Below, piece by piece: positions 34,503 to 45,400 of a stretch of 64,000 nucleotides of DNA. The first letter of the stretch is position 1, and each line of letters opens with the position of its first letter. Location of the stretch: NCBI RefSeq assembly GCF_901411515.1, contig NZ_CABDUX010000002.1, forward strand, positions 1,178,001-1,242,000, in the 5' to 3' direction. The position numbers and the translations under genes are program-made. This stretch comes from Raoultibacter phocaeensis. GTDB taxonomy: Bacteria > Actinomycetota > Coriobacteriia > Coriobacteriales > Eggerthellaceae. The notes below the pieces were generated by a model. That model saw nothing but the letters and a program-made list of their open reading frames with translations, ran no database searches and was not told where the DNA came from.

Positions 34503-35640
34503 GGGTGTACTCCTTCGGACGAAGCGGGCTGAACGATACCGAAAAACCTGCCTTGATGAGCTGGGCGGACAGCTGTCCGACATCCCCCTCGTCGGTGAGG
34601 ACGAGGCTCAAAACGGCACTGTCTTCGGTGATATGGTCGATTTCGATGGACTGGATGTTGCACCCCGCCTGGCTCGCGATCGTCGTGGCTTCGGCGACGA
34701 CGCCTTTGCGATCTTCCATGGGGATGCGCACCTCCAGAAGCTTCTCGGTGCTCGGCACCCAGGCGGCGGGAAGCGCTCTGCGGGCTTCGGCCGCATCGGC
34801 AAGAAGCGCACGCATGGTTTCGCGATCCCCCGTTTCGAGCGCGGTCGCGAACTGGCCTAAAATGCCCTGCATCTCGGCGAGGCCTCTGCTCAAAGCGTCG
34901 GCGTTGTCGAACACGATGCCGCTCCAGAGCTTCGGTGAACCGGCCGCGATGCGCGTAGAATCCTTGAATCCGCCCGCAGCGAGACGGAACAGCGCCTGCT
35001 GATCGTCGGCATGGCGGCTTGCGAGCTCGACAAGCGAGGAAGCAACGATGTGCGGCACATGGCTTACCACCGCAACCGCTTCGTCGTGATCTTCTCGCGG
35101 AAGCGAGATGACGCGGGCTCCGAGGCCTGTGATGATCTCATGGAGCAACTGGAAATGCTCCGCCCGGGTGTTCTCGTCGGGACAGAGTATCCAGTGGGCA
35201 CCTTTGAACAAGTCGGAGCGGGCCCCTTCGATGCCGTTCACCTCGGAACCTGCCATGGGATGGCCCGGAACGAAGTTGTGCGGATGAGGAAGAAGCTCGG
35301 CAGCCGCATCGAGAACGTGCGCCTTCGTCGAGGCGGTATCGGTAACGATACCGCGGTAGTCCCAAGCAGCGAGCCTCTCGAAGTACTCGTCGACCGCAGC
35401 GAGGGGAGTTGCCACGACCACGATGCCGCATCCGTCTTCCACAAACGCTTCGAACGCAGGATCATCGGGTGCGACCGCTTCGGTGACCCACTCCTTGCCA
35501 AGCGCCGCAGCGAGCGTTTCGTGCGAGACGTCCACACCGAGCACTTCGGCATCGGGGCATTGCTCGCGGTAGGCAGCCGCAAACGACGCTCCCACGAGGC
35601 CGAGTCCGATCACCGCTATCTTATTTGCGCACACAGACAT
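34492..35640 (-). CDS. tyrA: Prephenate dehydrogenase with ACT domain
   Basis: Oxidises prephenate to 4-hydroxyphenylpyruvate for tyrosine. In the 382 residues, the NAD motif IGLGLVGAS lies near 10, GHPMAGSE near 130, and an ACT domain covers roughly 305-375 (VRIPMEDRKGVVAEAT), a likely tyrosine feedback site. It starts 49 bases after the rluB stop codon upstream in transcription and overlaps aroA. Confidence 0.92.
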   Translation of the reverse strand: MSVCANKIAVIGLGLVGASFAAAYREQCPDAEVLGVDVSHETLAAALGKEWVTEAVAPDDPAFEAFVEDGCGIVVVATPLAAVDEYFERLAAWDYRGIVTDTASTKAHVLDAAAELLPHPHNFVPGHPMAGSEVNGIEGARSDLFKGAHWILCPDENTRAEHFQLLHEIITGLGARVISLPREDHDEAVAVVSHVPHIVASSLVELASRHADDQQALFRLAAGGFKDSTRIAAGSPKLWSGIVFDNADALSRGLAEMQGILGQFATALETGDRETMRALLADAAEARRALPAAWVPSTEKLLEVRIPMEDRKGVVAEATTIASQAGCNIQSIEIDHITEDSAVLSLVLTDEGDVGQLSAQLIKAGFSVSFSPLRPKEYTHVD

Positions 35641-35689
35641 GCCTGAAATTCCACTCCTTACACAACGGGTTCAGTAAGGTATTCTAGCA

Positions 35690-36697
35690 TCATCGGCGCA
35701 AAGCGCTAGAGAGAGCGGCAAGTTCCTCGCCGTCGATTTCGCGCCATGCGCCCGGCTCGAGGGCCCCGAGCGCGATAGGCCCGAAATGGGTGCGATGCAG
35801 ATGCACGACCGGATGGCCGACGGCTTCCAGCATGCGGCGCACCTGGCGCTTGCGGCCTTCGTGGATGCGGATGCTCACGACCGACCTTCGCGCTGCGCGC
35901 AGGTCGAGTTTGCGGGCGTACTCCCGGGACGCGGGAGCACCTTGCCGAGCCGTCTCGGTTAAATCCGCGAACGCCCGCTTCGCCGCTTCGCCCGCAAGCA
36001 CCTCGACCTTGGCGGGAAGCGTCATGCCGTCATCGAGCTCGATGCCCGCGCGCAGCCGTTCGAGTTCCTTTTCGCTCGGCTTTCCTTCGACAAGGGCTAT
36101 GTAGCGCTTTTCCACATGCTTCTTGGGGTGGAGCAGGGCATGACCCAGCTCGCCGTCCGTTGAAAAGAGCAGAAGCCCCGTCGTATCGAGGTCGAGCCGC
36201 CCGATCGGATAGAGCCCCGGATAGCGGTCGGTGGGCACGAGGCTTGCCACGCAGGGGCGCCCCTGCGGATCCGACATCGTTGTAACTACGCCGGAAGGCT
36301 TGTTGAGCGCAAGCGTGACCGGCCTATCCGAGAGCTGAACGACGATTCCATCGACAGCCACCTCGTCGATGCGCGGATCGACCTTGCTTCCAAGCTCGGT
36401 TACCGTGATTCCGTTGACCGTGACGCGCCCCGCCGTCATGAGATTTTCCGAACCGCGCCTTGAAGCCGCACCGGCGCGCGCGAGGAACTTCTGCAGGCGC
36501 ATGGGGACGATGCGCTCGCCCTGCTCGCTGCCGCGTGCGCTTTCCGCATCCACGGATCGCGTGGCGCCGTGGACCCCTTCGGCAGCCAGGGAGCGCCCGT
36601 CCGCTTCGGCTGCGGTCTCTGCTGACAGGTTTTCGCCGCGTGCGCTTCCCACGTCCGCGGATCGTCCTTCGTTAGTCTTCTTCGAAGGTAAGCTCAT
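35690..36697 (-). CDS. rluB: 23S rRNA pseudouridine synthase, RluB family
   Basis: Modifies uridine in 23S rRNA. The 335 residues are: an Ala/Glu/Ser-rich extension (1-65), an S4 domain (MRLQKFLARAGAASRRGSE) and the catalytic domain with IGRLDLDTTGLLL (catalytic Asp). The start at 36697 overlaps scpB by 26 bases and lacks a good ribosome site; ATG 36502 right at the S4 domain is a real alternative, so the extension may be untranslated. It follows scpB as in many bacteria. Confidence 0.9.
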   Translation of the reverse strand: MSLPSKKTNEGRSADVGSARGENLSAETAAEADGRSLAAEGVHGATRSVDAESARGSEQGERIVPMRLQKFLARAGAASRRGSENLMTAGRVTVNGITVTELGSKVDPRIDEVAVDGIVVQLSDRPVTLALNKPSGVVTTMSDPQGRPCVASLVPTDRYPGLYPIGRLDLDTTGLLLFSTDGELGHALLHPKKHVEKRYIALVEGKPSEKELERLRAGIELDDGMTLPAKVEVLAGEAAKRAFADLTETARQGAPASREYARKLDLRAARRSVVSIRIHEGRKRQVRRMLEAVGHPVVHLHRTHFGPIALGALEPGAWREIDGEELAALSSALRR

Positions 36698-37514
36698 CGA
36701 AATCTATCTTTTCCACAAGACCGAATCCCGCAGCCATCGCTTCGGCAAGGAGCGCTTGGCCCTGCGGCGCGTCGCTTTGCCGAACGGATCTTTCGCCGTC
36801 TTCGGCGTCCGGCGCGCTCGCCCCCGTTCGAGCGTCCGCATCTCTCGGCGTCGCCGAAACGCCATCGGCCATTTCGTCGATGTCGAACTGGGCCTCGAAC
36901 TCCTCGTACCCCTCCGCCCCATCGAGCGGAGCATCAGATTTCGTCGCACTCAAGCGCTCGCGGATGAACGCGCGCGTCTCGTCGTCGGGAGCGTATTCGG
37001 CAATGTCGGGCAAATCGGCAGTCGAGCGCAGGCCGAACTTCTCAAGGAAAGTACGTGTTGTGGCATAAAGCGTCGGATTGCCGGGAGCATCCTCGGTCCC
37101 CGCTTCGCGCACGAGGCCCTTCTCAACGAGCGAGTTGATCGAGCTGTCGGAGTTTACACCGCGCACCGACGCTACCCCGGCGCGGGTGACGGGCTGGCTG
37201 TATGCGACGATCGCAAGCGTTTCCATAGCAGCTTGCGAGAGCTTGCGCGTATCCCACGACAACACGTACCGCTCGATGAGTTCGTGGTATACCGGGTGGG
37301 TATACAAGCGCCACCCTCCCGCAACCTCGCGCAGCTGGATTCCGCGGTTCTCGTCTTCGAGCTGCGCACGCAGATCGACAAGCGCGCATTCTACCTCGCC
37401 CGGCTCGACTTCGAGCATGTCGGCGAGCGTGATCGTGCTCACCGGTTCGTCGGTGACAAAGAGCATCGCCTCGAGCGCGCCCTTGAGCTGGTAATCCTGC
37501 AAACCCGAAAACAT
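36672..37514 (-). CDS. scpB: Segregation and condensation protein B
   Basis: Winged-helix kleisin partner of SMC-ScpA. The 280 residues start MFSGLQDYQLKGALEAMLFV and include LSQAAMETLAIVAYSQPVTR and the RGVNSDSS motif. A 90-residue acidic C-terminal tail (about 190-280) is longer than in most ScpB proteins. ATG 37514 has GGGAGG seven bases upstream and lies 2 bases after the scpA stop. Confidence 0.95.
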   Translation of the reverse strand: MFSGLQDYQLKGALEAMLFVTDEPVSTITLADMLEVEPGEVECALVDLRAQLEDENRGIQLREVAGGWRLYTHPVYHELIERYVLSWDTRKLSQAAMETLAIVAYSQPVTRAGVASVRGVNSDSSINSLVEKGLVREAGTEDAPGNPTLYATTRTFLEKFGLRSTADLPDIAEYAPDDETRAFIRERLSATKSDAPLDGAEGYEEFEAQFDIDEMADGVSATPRDADARTGASAPDAEDGERSVRQSDAPQGQALLAEAMAAGFGLVEKIDFDELTFEED

Positions 37515-37516
37515 GT

Positions 37517-38308
37517 CTAGTCCTCCCCTATCGAGGTGATGGCGTCGTCGCCATCGAAGATGAGCTCGCCCGAACCCTCGATGAAATCGATGTCGATGTC
37601 GCCGAACGAAGTCTTCTGCCTGATGGTTACCATGGAACGCTTGTAGAGCTCGAGGACGGCAAGAAACGTCACGACCACGATGGGCACAGGCGTTTTCGCA
37701 TCGACGAGCTCGGAGAAGCGAAGGTGCTTGCTGTTTTTGATACGCTGATGGATGGCCCGCACGTGCACCTCGACCGGGATCGGCTTCGCGGCGATATGCT
37801 CCGATTCGAGCAGGAAGATGTCGCGGCGCGCGTAGGCTGCAGCGCACAGGTACGCGAGCGCATCGAGCGTGACGTGCTCGAGGTAGTCGGGCACGAGCGA
37901 AAGGAAGTTCAGGTCGGGCCCGAACGGGCGCGCATGCATACGCCCCTCGGCGACGAACCGCGCATGGAGCCCCGCAGCCGCGTTCTTGAACTTCTTGTAC
38001 TCGAGCAAGCGGCCCACGAGGATGTCGCGCGCCTCGTTCGGCGCAATCTCTTGGAATTCCTCGACGGTCGCCGACTTTTCCTGGGGAATGAGGCTTGCGG
38101 CCTTGATCTCGAGCAGCGTGGAGGCGACGAGCAGAAAATCGCTCGCCACGTCGAGGTCGAGGTTCGTCATACGCGAAACCTCGGCGAGGTACTGATCGGC
38201 GATCTCGGTAATGGAGATGGCTCCAATATCGACCTTCTGCCTGCTCACAAGATAGAGCAGTAGATCGAACGGCCCCTCGAAGCTCTCTATGCGAACCTTG
38301 TACGACAT
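37517..38308 (-). CDS. scpA: Segregation and condensation protein A
   Basis: Kleisin that bridges the SMC heads. The 263 residues start with the ScpA signature FEGPFDLLLYLVSRQKVDI and have the helical YLAEVSRMTNLDLDVASDF; the C-terminal winged helix ends DDAITSIGED. It is first in the scpA-scpB-rluB set and 13 bases after the M50 protease. Confidence 0.96.
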   Translation of the reverse strand: MSYKVRIESFEGPFDLLLYLVSRQKVDIGAISITEIADQYLAEVSRMTNLDLDVASDFLLVASTLLEIKAASLIPQEKSATVEEFQEIAPNEARDILVGRLLEYKKFKNAAAGLHARFVAEGRMHARPFGPDLNFLSLVPDYLEHVTLDALAYLCAAAYARRDIFLLESEHIAAKPIPVEVHVRAIHQRIKNSKHLRFSELVDAKTPVPIVVVTFLAVLELYKRSMVTIRQKTSFGDIDIDFIEGSGELIFDGDDAITSIGED

Positions 38309-38321
38309 GGAAACCCCGCTC

Positions 38322-38996
38322 TCAGATGAGGCCCATGAGCCGCGCCAGATTGTACGCCGTGGCGTTGAGGTACATGCCGATCGGGTTCACTTTCAAGATG
38401 TAGGGAACGGCGATGACCACGATCATGAAGATGGGCAAAGCGTACTGCTGGATGCGGTAGTACTTCGGCAGGTATTTCGCGGGCAGGATGAACGCGAAGA
38501 TAGACGAGCCGTCAAGCGGCGGGATGGGCAGCAGGTTGAAGAACATGAGAAACAGGTTGATGAGCCCGAACAAGGGCAGGTACAGATAGCAAAAGTAGAA
38601 GAGGAGCTCGTTTTGGAACGCCGAGGCGGGAACCACGAGTTCGATCACCCAGAGAAGCAGCGCCGCGACGCACGCCATGACGAGATTGGCTGCAGGCCCC
38701 GCAAGGCCCACGATAAGATCGCCTTTGCGCGGGTTCTTGAAGTAGCGCGGATTGTATGGCACAGGCTTTGCGTAGCCGAACACCGGCATGTTCATGAGCA
38801 TGAGCAATGCCGGCATGATGACCGTACCGAACGGATCGACGTGCTTAAGCGGGTTGAGCGAGAGCCTTCCTTGGCTTTTCGCCGTAGGATCGCCGAGCTT
38901 GTACGCAGCGAAGCCGTGCGCCACCTCGTGGAACACGATGGCGGGGATGAAGCTTAGGACGCTGCAGATGAGGTATGGGATATCGATTGCATTCAT
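38322..38996 (-). CDS. Site-2-protease-type M50 membrane metalloprotease
   Basis: A 224-residue membrane protein of the compact M50 family. Zinc motif HEVAH at about residues 23-27 in the first helix, NPxxxxDP (NPLKHVDPFG) and the third-motif NLLPIPPLDGSS with the metal-binding Asp. Substrate unknown; the same family is commonly found next to scpA. I chose ATG 38996; the frame continues upstream but through the element-rich gap. Confidence 0.9.
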   Translation of the reverse strand: MNAIDIPYLICSVLSFIPAIVFHEVAHGFAAYKLGDPTAKSQGRLSLNPLKHVDPFGTVIMPALLMLMNMPVFGYAKPVPYNPRYFKNPRKGDLIVGLAGPAANLVMACVAALLLWVIELVVPASAFQNELLFYFCYLYLPLFGLINLFLMFFNLLPIPPLDGSSIFAFILPAKYLPKYYRIQQYALPIFMIVVIAVPYILKVNPIGMYLNATAYNLARLMGLI

Positions 38997-39232
38997 AGTG
39001 ATAGCCAGTCTACCCTGAGTGCGCCGCGCAGAACACCGTGCCCGCAAAATTTCACAAGTTCCCGTAGCGGCGGCGCGTCCGCGGTATCGGGTGCGGCGCC
39101 CAGCGCGTCGTGAGCGATGATCGAAGACACGGCTTTCAAGACGTTCGGAGTTCGAACAGGAATCAGAAGCGATGGCCGGGAGCGCTCGATTGCACGTGGG
39201 CGAACGCACTTTGTTCGGGAACTTCTCAATCT
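38997..39232. other. Non-coding stretch upstream of the M50 gene
   Basis: No credible gene here. It ends at the inverted-end element of 39233-39382. Only a short GTTCGAAC palindrome and GC-rich filler are visible. Confidence 0.5.
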
Positions 39233-39382
39233 TGGCACAGAATCCGAGGTTTGACAATTAAGGAAGAATGTACTTAAATTTTTCCGATAACCAATCTGCA
39301 TAGTACCTGATCGCAGGTTTCTCTATATATCAGTTCATTAAGTAATTTCTTTGGTATTTGTCAAACCTCGGATTTTGTGCCA
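39233..39382. mobile_element. MITE-like element with 25-bp terminal inverted repeats
   Basis: Left end TGGCACAGAATCCGAGG... (39233-39257) and right end (39358-39382) are reverse complements with one mismatch in 25. The roughly 100-bp interior is very AT-rich in a GC-rich genome (ttaaatttttccgataac and similar) and has no reading frame. No target duplication found. Its termini differ from those of the 25397-25537 element. Confidence 0.65.
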
Positions 39383-39443
39383 GAATCGGAGCCAGCGGGA
39401 ACACATGACCGCCAACCGACCGTTGCTATCCAACCCTTACCCT

Positions 39444-39533
39444 ACTTGCTGCAAGCGCCCGATTACGCGATTGGCAGTCGAGCCGGGTACTTGCAGTAAG
39501 CGTCCGATTGCGCGATTGGAAGTCGAGCCGAGT
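39444..39533. repeat. Two tandem 45-bp repeats
   Basis: Copies at 39444-39488 and 39489-39533 (ACTTGC..AAGCG.CCGATT.CGCGATTGG.AGTCGAGCC) differ at six or seven positions. It lies between the inverted-end element and the trmL stop codon. Confidence 0.75.
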
Positions 39534-39565
39534 GCGGATCCGCTGCTCAGCACACGTGCAGGCGC

Positions 39566-40051
39566 TTATCCCAACCCCCGAAAGCCCCGCTGGCGCAGTA
39601 CTTCGTACGTGCCGACGGCCACTGCATTCGAGAGGTTCAGGCTGCGCAGACCCTCGCGCATGGGGATGCGCACGCACGCACCCGTGCGGGCTTCGAGAAT
39701 AGCTTCGTCGATGCCACGGCTTTCGCGTCCGAATACGAGATACGGTTCGGAACCGTACGGCACATCGGTGTACAAACGCTCGGCTTTTCCCGTGAAGAAG
39801 TGGAGTTCGCACCCCGTATGCTCCTCGAGAAACGCAGCCGTGCACGAGTGGCGCACGATCTCGACCTCATTCCAGTAATCGAGCCCGGCGCGATCGAGAT
39901 GTTTGCTCGTCAGGCGAAACCCCATCGGCTTCACCAGGTGGAGCACCGCACCCGTGCAAGCGCAGGTGCGGGCGATGTTACCGGTGTTCTGAGGGATCTC
40001 GGGTTCGAAGAGCACGATGTGCAGGCGGCCCAATGCGCGCGCTTCGCCCAT
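39566..40051 (-). CDS. trmL: tRNA (cytidine/uridine34-2'-O)-methyltransferase TrmL
   Basis: A 161-residue SPOUT methyltransferase for the wobble ribose. It has FEPEIPQNTGNIARTC, VFGRESRGI and the knot motif IPMREGLRSLNLSNAVAV. ATG 40051 shares one base with the stop codon of the ABC-F gene upstream (TGATG). Confidence 0.93.
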   Translation of the reverse strand: MGEARALGRLHIVLFEPEIPQNTGNIARTCACTGAVLHLVKPMGFRLTSKHLDRAGLDYWNEVEIVRHSCTAAFLEEHTGCELHFFTGKAERLYTDVPYGSEPYLVFGRESRGIDEAILEARTGACVRIPMREGLRSLNLSNAVAVGTYEVLRQRGFRGLG

Positions 40052-42219
40052 CAGGCATCTTCCTGCTGGCGGCGCAGCTCCTCTTCGAGCTCCTCGGTGA
40101 GGGTGAACCACTCCTCCTCAGCGGAAGCGAGGCGCTGTTTGAGCTTCGCGTGCTCGGCAATCGCATCGCTCGACGCATCCTCGTTGGTGTAGAACGACGG
40201 ATCGGCCATGAGCGCCATGAGCTCGTCCATGCGCGCGTTGTCGGCAGCCATCTGGCGATCGAGTTCTTCGATGCGCTTGCGATGGTTCTTGAGCGCGGCG
40301 TAGGCGCGATTGCGGGCTTGGGCTTCTTTTCGCTTCTGCTCCTTGGTTTTCGGGGCACTACCGCGTGGGGCGGTAAGCTGCACGTCCTCAACGGGGGCGG
40401 CAGCTTCGCCCGAGCGCGCTCGCCTGTTCACTGTAACAACGGTTTCGGTTGGCTTATCCGCATTGCCGCCAAGGGCTGCGGGTTTTTTCAGGGAACCCTT
40501 CCCGGTAGCTTTGGCCGCGCCTTTCCCCGTGGACTTGGCACCGTTTTTTCCCGAGGCCGCCTTACCGAGCGTTCGCGAGGCATCCCCCACCATCTCGTCG
40601 ACGAGCGACCGCTCGGCTGGGGCTTCACCCTCGAGCTTGCCGCTCTTGAACAGATAGTAATCGTAGTCGCCGTCGTAGTTGGTAACGCGGCCGGGCTCCA
40701 CTTCGATGATGCGGTTCGCCACGCCTCGAATGAGATGCCTGTCGTGTGTGATGAAGAGGATCGTTCCCTCGAACTGCTTCAGAGCCTGCTCGAGGATATC
40801 GGCGCTTGCGATGTCGAGGTGGTTCGTCGGCTCGTCGAGGCACAGAAGCGGCGTGGGGGCCACGAGCATCTTCGCAAGCGCGAGCCTGCTCTTCTCGCCA
40901 CCCGAAAGCACGCTCACGCGCTTTTCCACGGCATCGCCCTCGAACAGAAACGCGCCCAAAAGCGTGCGCACCTGCGAAATGGACCAGCCCGGTGCTACGC
41001 GGTCGAGCTCCTCGAACACGGTGTTGCCCGAGTTGAGCTCTTCGAGCTGATGCTGGGCGTAATAGGTTTTCGTAACATGGATGCCGTAATCGATCGACCC
41101 CGCATCGGGGGCAAGCGCGCCGGCCACCATCTTGAGCAACGTCGACTTGCCTGCCCCGTTGGGGCCGACGAGCGCCACTTTGTCGCCGCGGTACAGCGTC
41201 ACGTTGAGATCTTCATATACCACGTGCTCGCCGAAGCGCTTCTGCACGTGCTCGACGCCGACCACCTTATCGCCCGTGCGCGGCGGCTGCTTGAAGTTGA
41301 AGCGGACTTTCTTCTTCTCCTCGGGCACCTCGATGCGCTTGATCTTCTCGAGCTTCTTGACGCGGTCCTGCACCTGCTTGGCTTTCGTGGCCTTGTAGCG
41401 GAACTTCTCGACGAACGCCTCCATATGGGCGATCTCCTCGGCTTGCTTCTCGGCGGCGGCCTTGAGCCTTTCGATGTGCGCCTCGCGGGCGCGCAGGTAC
41501 GCCGAGTAGTTGCCCTTGTACAGCGTCACTTCCCCGTTGTCGATTTCAGCGACGCGGTCGACCATGTTGTCCATGAATGCGCGGTCGTGGCTGACCACGA
41601 CGACGGTGCCCGCGTAACCGCGCAAAAACCCCTCAAGCCATTTGACGCTTTCGAGGTCGAGGTGGTTCGTCGGCTCGTCGAGCAGGAGCACTTCGGGGTT
41701 TCTGATGAGCAGCTTCGCGAGTGCGATGCGCATCTGCCAGCCGCCCGAGAACTCGGTCGTCGAACGCTCGAGGTCCTCTTCTTTGAACCCAAGGCCGAAC
41801 ATGACGCTGCGCACGCGCGGTTCGAGCGTGTAGCCGCCGAGCGCCTCGTACATGTCGCGGGCGCGTCCGCAGGCTGCAAGCTCGGACTCGCTCGGATCGT
41901 CGCCGAGTGCATGTTCGAGGCGGCGAAGGTGCTGCTCTGCCTGCAGAATCTCAACCTGAGATGAAATGACCTCCTCGAAAATCGGGCGGTCTTCCATTTC
42001 GATGGCTTCCTGCTCGAGGTAGCCGACGGCCGCCCCCTTCGCAAAGAGCACGCGCCCCGAATCGGCGTCTTCCTCGCCGGAGATGATGTTCAGAAGCGTC
42101 GTCTTGCCCGCGCCGTTCGGACCGACGAGCGCAAGCCGGTCGTGCTCTTCGAGCCGAAACGTCACATCGGAGAACAGCACGCGGCTGCCGAACGCTTTGG
42201 AGATATGTTCGAGTTGCAT
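40051..42219 (-). CDS. ABC-F family ATPase
   Basis: A 722-residue soluble ABC-F protein, a family that acts on ribosomes and includes resistance and housekeeping translation factors. Two Walker A motifs (GPNGAGKTT near 33, GPNGAGKST), signatures FSGGWQMR and LSGGEKSR, and DEPTNHLDL in both halves, with a charged interdomain linker. After about residue 540 comes a Lys/Ala-rich low-complexity stretch, then a coiled coil to the end, longer than usual. No start ribosome site is obvious at ATG 42219. Confidence 0.9.
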   Translation of the reverse strand: MQLEHISKAFGSRVLFSDVTFRLEEHDRLALVGPNGAGKTTLLNIISGEEDADSGRVLFAKGAAVGYLEQEAIEMEDRPIFEEVISSQVEILQAEQHLRRLEHALGDDPSESELAACGRARDMYEALGGYTLEPRVRSVMFGLGFKEEDLERSTTEFSGGWQMRIALAKLLIRNPEVLLLDEPTNHLDLESVKWLEGFLRGYAGTVVVVSHDRAFMDNMVDRVAEIDNGEVTLYKGNYSAYLRAREAHIERLKAAAEKQAEEIAHMEAFVEKFRYKATKAKQVQDRVKKLEKIKRIEVPEEKKKVRFNFKQPPRTGDKVVGVEHVQKRFGEHVVYEDLNVTLYRGDKVALVGPNGAGKSTLLKMVAGALAPDAGSIDYGIHVTKTYYAQHQLEELNSGNTVFEELDRVAPGWSISQVRTLLGAFLFEGDAVEKRVSVLSGGEKSRLALAKMLVAPTPLLCLDEPTNHLDIASADILEQALKQFEGTILFITHDRHLIRGVANRIIEVEPGRVTNYDGDYDYYLFKSGKLEGEAPAERSLVDEMVGDASRTLGKAASGKNGAKSTGKGAAKATGKGSLKKPAALGGNADKPTETVVTVNRRARSGEAAAPVEDVQLTAPRGSAPKTKEQKRKEAQARNRAYAALKNHRKRIEELDRQMAADNARMDELMALMADPSFYTNEDASSDAIAEHAKLKQRLASAEEEWFTLTEELEEELRRQQEDA

Positions 42220-42482
42220 AATCACGAGGGCATATGGTATCGGTTCGCGCAAGGCCGCGCAAGCACAAGGCGGGGCATGCGCGAAATCGCCAGACGAGGG
42301 CGACTGGGCGCATCCGAAGCCGGGACGCATCGGCCATGCGACATGCGGTAGGTGGTCGCAGCCAGCCCACCTTCGCGATGCCTGTCGCGTGTTTTGCCAA
42401 ATCGCCCTAGCCAGCGCATCTTCGCTATGCCAGCCTCGCCGCATGCCGCCGAACCGCCGCCAACCGTATGGCCCGGCTCGTC

Positions 42483-45400
42483 CTACTCGTTCGACTTGAG
42501 GCTCTCCACCATGTCGATCTTTGCGAGCTTGCGCCGCATGGCAAGCGCCACGAGCGCCGCAAACGCCATCGTGAGCAAAAACGCCAGCGCAAAGCTCGCC
42601 GCGTGGATCTCGCGCCCGAACATGATCTGGTCGACCTCGGCGGTCACCACCACGAAATTCTCCATGAACACGCCGAACACGAGTCCGACCGCACAGCCGA
42701 TCACCGTAAGCAGCATGATCTCGCGGAAGATGTACGCATCCACCTCGCGCGGCGTGAACCCGAGCACCTTGAGGGTGGCGATCTCGCGTTTGCGCTCGGT
42801 GATGTTGATGTTCGTAAGGTTGTAGAGCACCACGAACGCGAGTGCCGCCGCAGCCACCACGAGCACGACGACGATCGAGTTCACGCTGCCGAGCATCTTC
42901 TCGTACGAGTCGATGGTCTCGTCGTTGAAACCGACGGTTTTAACCGACTCGATCGAAAGCAGCTCGTCGCTTAAGGCCGAACGGATCGAGGGATCGGAAG
43001 AGGACTTGGCGAATATGGTTGAGAACAGCGGGTCTTCCCCCGAAACGCGCTCGTAGAATTCCGGTGTCATGAACACGTATTGGCTCACGTAGTTTTCCAT
43101 GATACCCGTGACGGTAACCGCATAGCCCTCGTCGGTGGTGTTGCCGATCGCATCCTGCTCGGCAAGCTCGATCTCGTCACCCACCCCGACGCCGAGCACC
43201 GTCGCCAGCTTCTCGCTTATGAAGACCTCGTCTCCGGTAAGGTCGAGCGGCTGTTGGCTCACCCGTTCGCGCATCGTGACGAACGATTGGAACTCGGCGG
43301 GGTCTTCGGGCACCACGAGGTGCACGGTTTGGTCTTTCATGCCGGGAGCGCGAGCGGTCATAGCCGAAGTGTCGGCGTACGCGTACGCTTCGACAGCGTT
43401 AGCATCGTCTATCGCCGCAAAAAGCGCTGCCGTATCTTCTTCGGTCGGATCGTCAACAAGCCCGATAGTGGTGTTGTACTGGTAAATCTGCCCGAACTGC
43501 TTGGCGATGATGTCGTTGATGGCGTCCGAGAGCCCGAGCCCGGTAAGCAACAGCGCCGTGCAGCCGGCGATGCCGATGAGCGTCATGAAGAATCGCTTCT
43601 TGTAGCGGAAGATGTTTCTGAATGTAACCTTCCACGAGAACGACGTGCGCCGCCACAAAGGCCCGATGCGCTCGAGCAGAATGCGCTTGCCCGCCTTCGG
43701 AGCGCGGGGAAGCATGAGCGTCGCGGGCCGCTCGCGCAAAGTCGATGCGACCGCTGCCGCCGTCGCGACGAGCGTAACCCCGATGCCGAGACCGGCTGAG
43801 AGCGCCGCAATGCCGAAATCGATGGGCGTACGCGCTCCTGGAACCTCGTAGATGATGCCGTAAGCGTTCATGATAACGGCGGGAAGCACCTGCGAGAGCA
43901 CGCCGATGCCGATGAGCGCCCCCGCCCCGCTCGCGATGCCCGCGTATGCAAGGTATTTGAACGAAATGCGGCCCTTGCCGTACCCGAGCGCCTTGAACGT
44001 GCCGATGAGCACGCGTTCGTCTTCGACCATGCGCGTCATCGTGGTGAGCGCTACGAGCGCAGCTACAAGGAAGAAGATGAACGGGAATACCTGGGCGATC
44101 TGATCGACGCGCTGCGCATCGGACTTAAAGCTTTCCGCCCCGACGTTCTTCGTGCGGTCCATGACGTAGAATTCGGGCGCTTCGATATCGTCGATCTTCG
44201 CCTGAGCATCATCGAGCTTCTTCTTTGCATCGGCGAGCTTCTCGTCGGCTTCCGCCTTCTGCCGCTCGTATTCGGAAAGACCGTCCTCGTATTCGGCGAG
44301 TCCCTCTTCAAAGGCGCGCTTTCCGTCCTCATAGGTTTGCCGGGCTTGGGTGAGCTGCACTCTGCCCTGCTCAAGCTGAGCCCTGCCGCTTTCTAGTTCT
44401 GCAGCGGCGCTGTCAAGCCGGGTCTGGGCATCGGCAAACTGCTGCTGCGCCGATTGTCTCTGTTCTGCGAGCTGAGAGCGCGCTTCTTCAAGCGCGGGAA
44501 TGCCCTGGCCGAGCGCTGTTTTGATATCGTTGACATTCTTATCGAGCGCCGCCACCTTTGCCGCAAGCTCGGCGTAGTTGGGGTCGCTCTCCTGCATGTT
44601 CGCAAGCTGCTGTTGGGCTGCGACAAGCTGGGGCTCGAGCTCGGCGAGTGTCGCCTGCGCAGTGTCGAGCTGGACCTGCTGTTCGTCGATCGTCGCCTGC
44701 GCGCGGTCGAACTGCGTCTGGGCGTCACCACGCTGGTTTTCGAGCTCCTGCACCCCAGCGTCGAAGTCCGCTTGCCCAGACGAAATCGTCTGCTCGTTGG
44801 CCGCGATCGTCGCCGCTGCCGCATCGAGCTGGGCAGGCGTGGCATCGAGCGTTGCCTTCGCTTCGTCGAGTTCGTGCTTCGCATCGTCGAGCTTCTGCTT
44901 CGCTTCCGCAAGCTGGGTATCGGCGTCTGCACGCTCGCGCTCGTACGCTTCCCTGTTCTCATCGAGCTCGTCTTGCGCTTCCTGCTTGACTTCGGCAAGT
45001 CTGCGCGCTTCAAGCTCGGGAGCCTTATCCTCGATGCGCGCGAGAACCGACAACACGGTCTCGGCGTACGCATCGCTCGCACCGAGTTCGTCTTCGGCGC
45101 CTGAAACGCTCACGTACGCTTCGGTATAGGGAAGGTCGGCGGCGAACGACGAGGCGGAAACGTACAGGTACTGCCCGAGCGCGCCGCTGCCGAGACTCGT
45201 CGTGCCGAGGCTACCTGTCGATGTGTAGTAGGACGACCGCACGAACCCGGTGATCGTGAACGTGTTCGAAACGAGCGTATCGGCGAGATCCTGCGAGCCC
45301 TCGGTCAGCTCGATCGTATCGCCAAGGGCAAGCGGGGTTGCCATAACGACATCGGCCGACACAACGCACTCGTCAGGCGCGCTCGGCCACGAACCCTCGA

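Noticed and set aside
39444-39533. CRISPR array
   Set aside because: Only two directly adjacent copies with no spacers and no cas genes.
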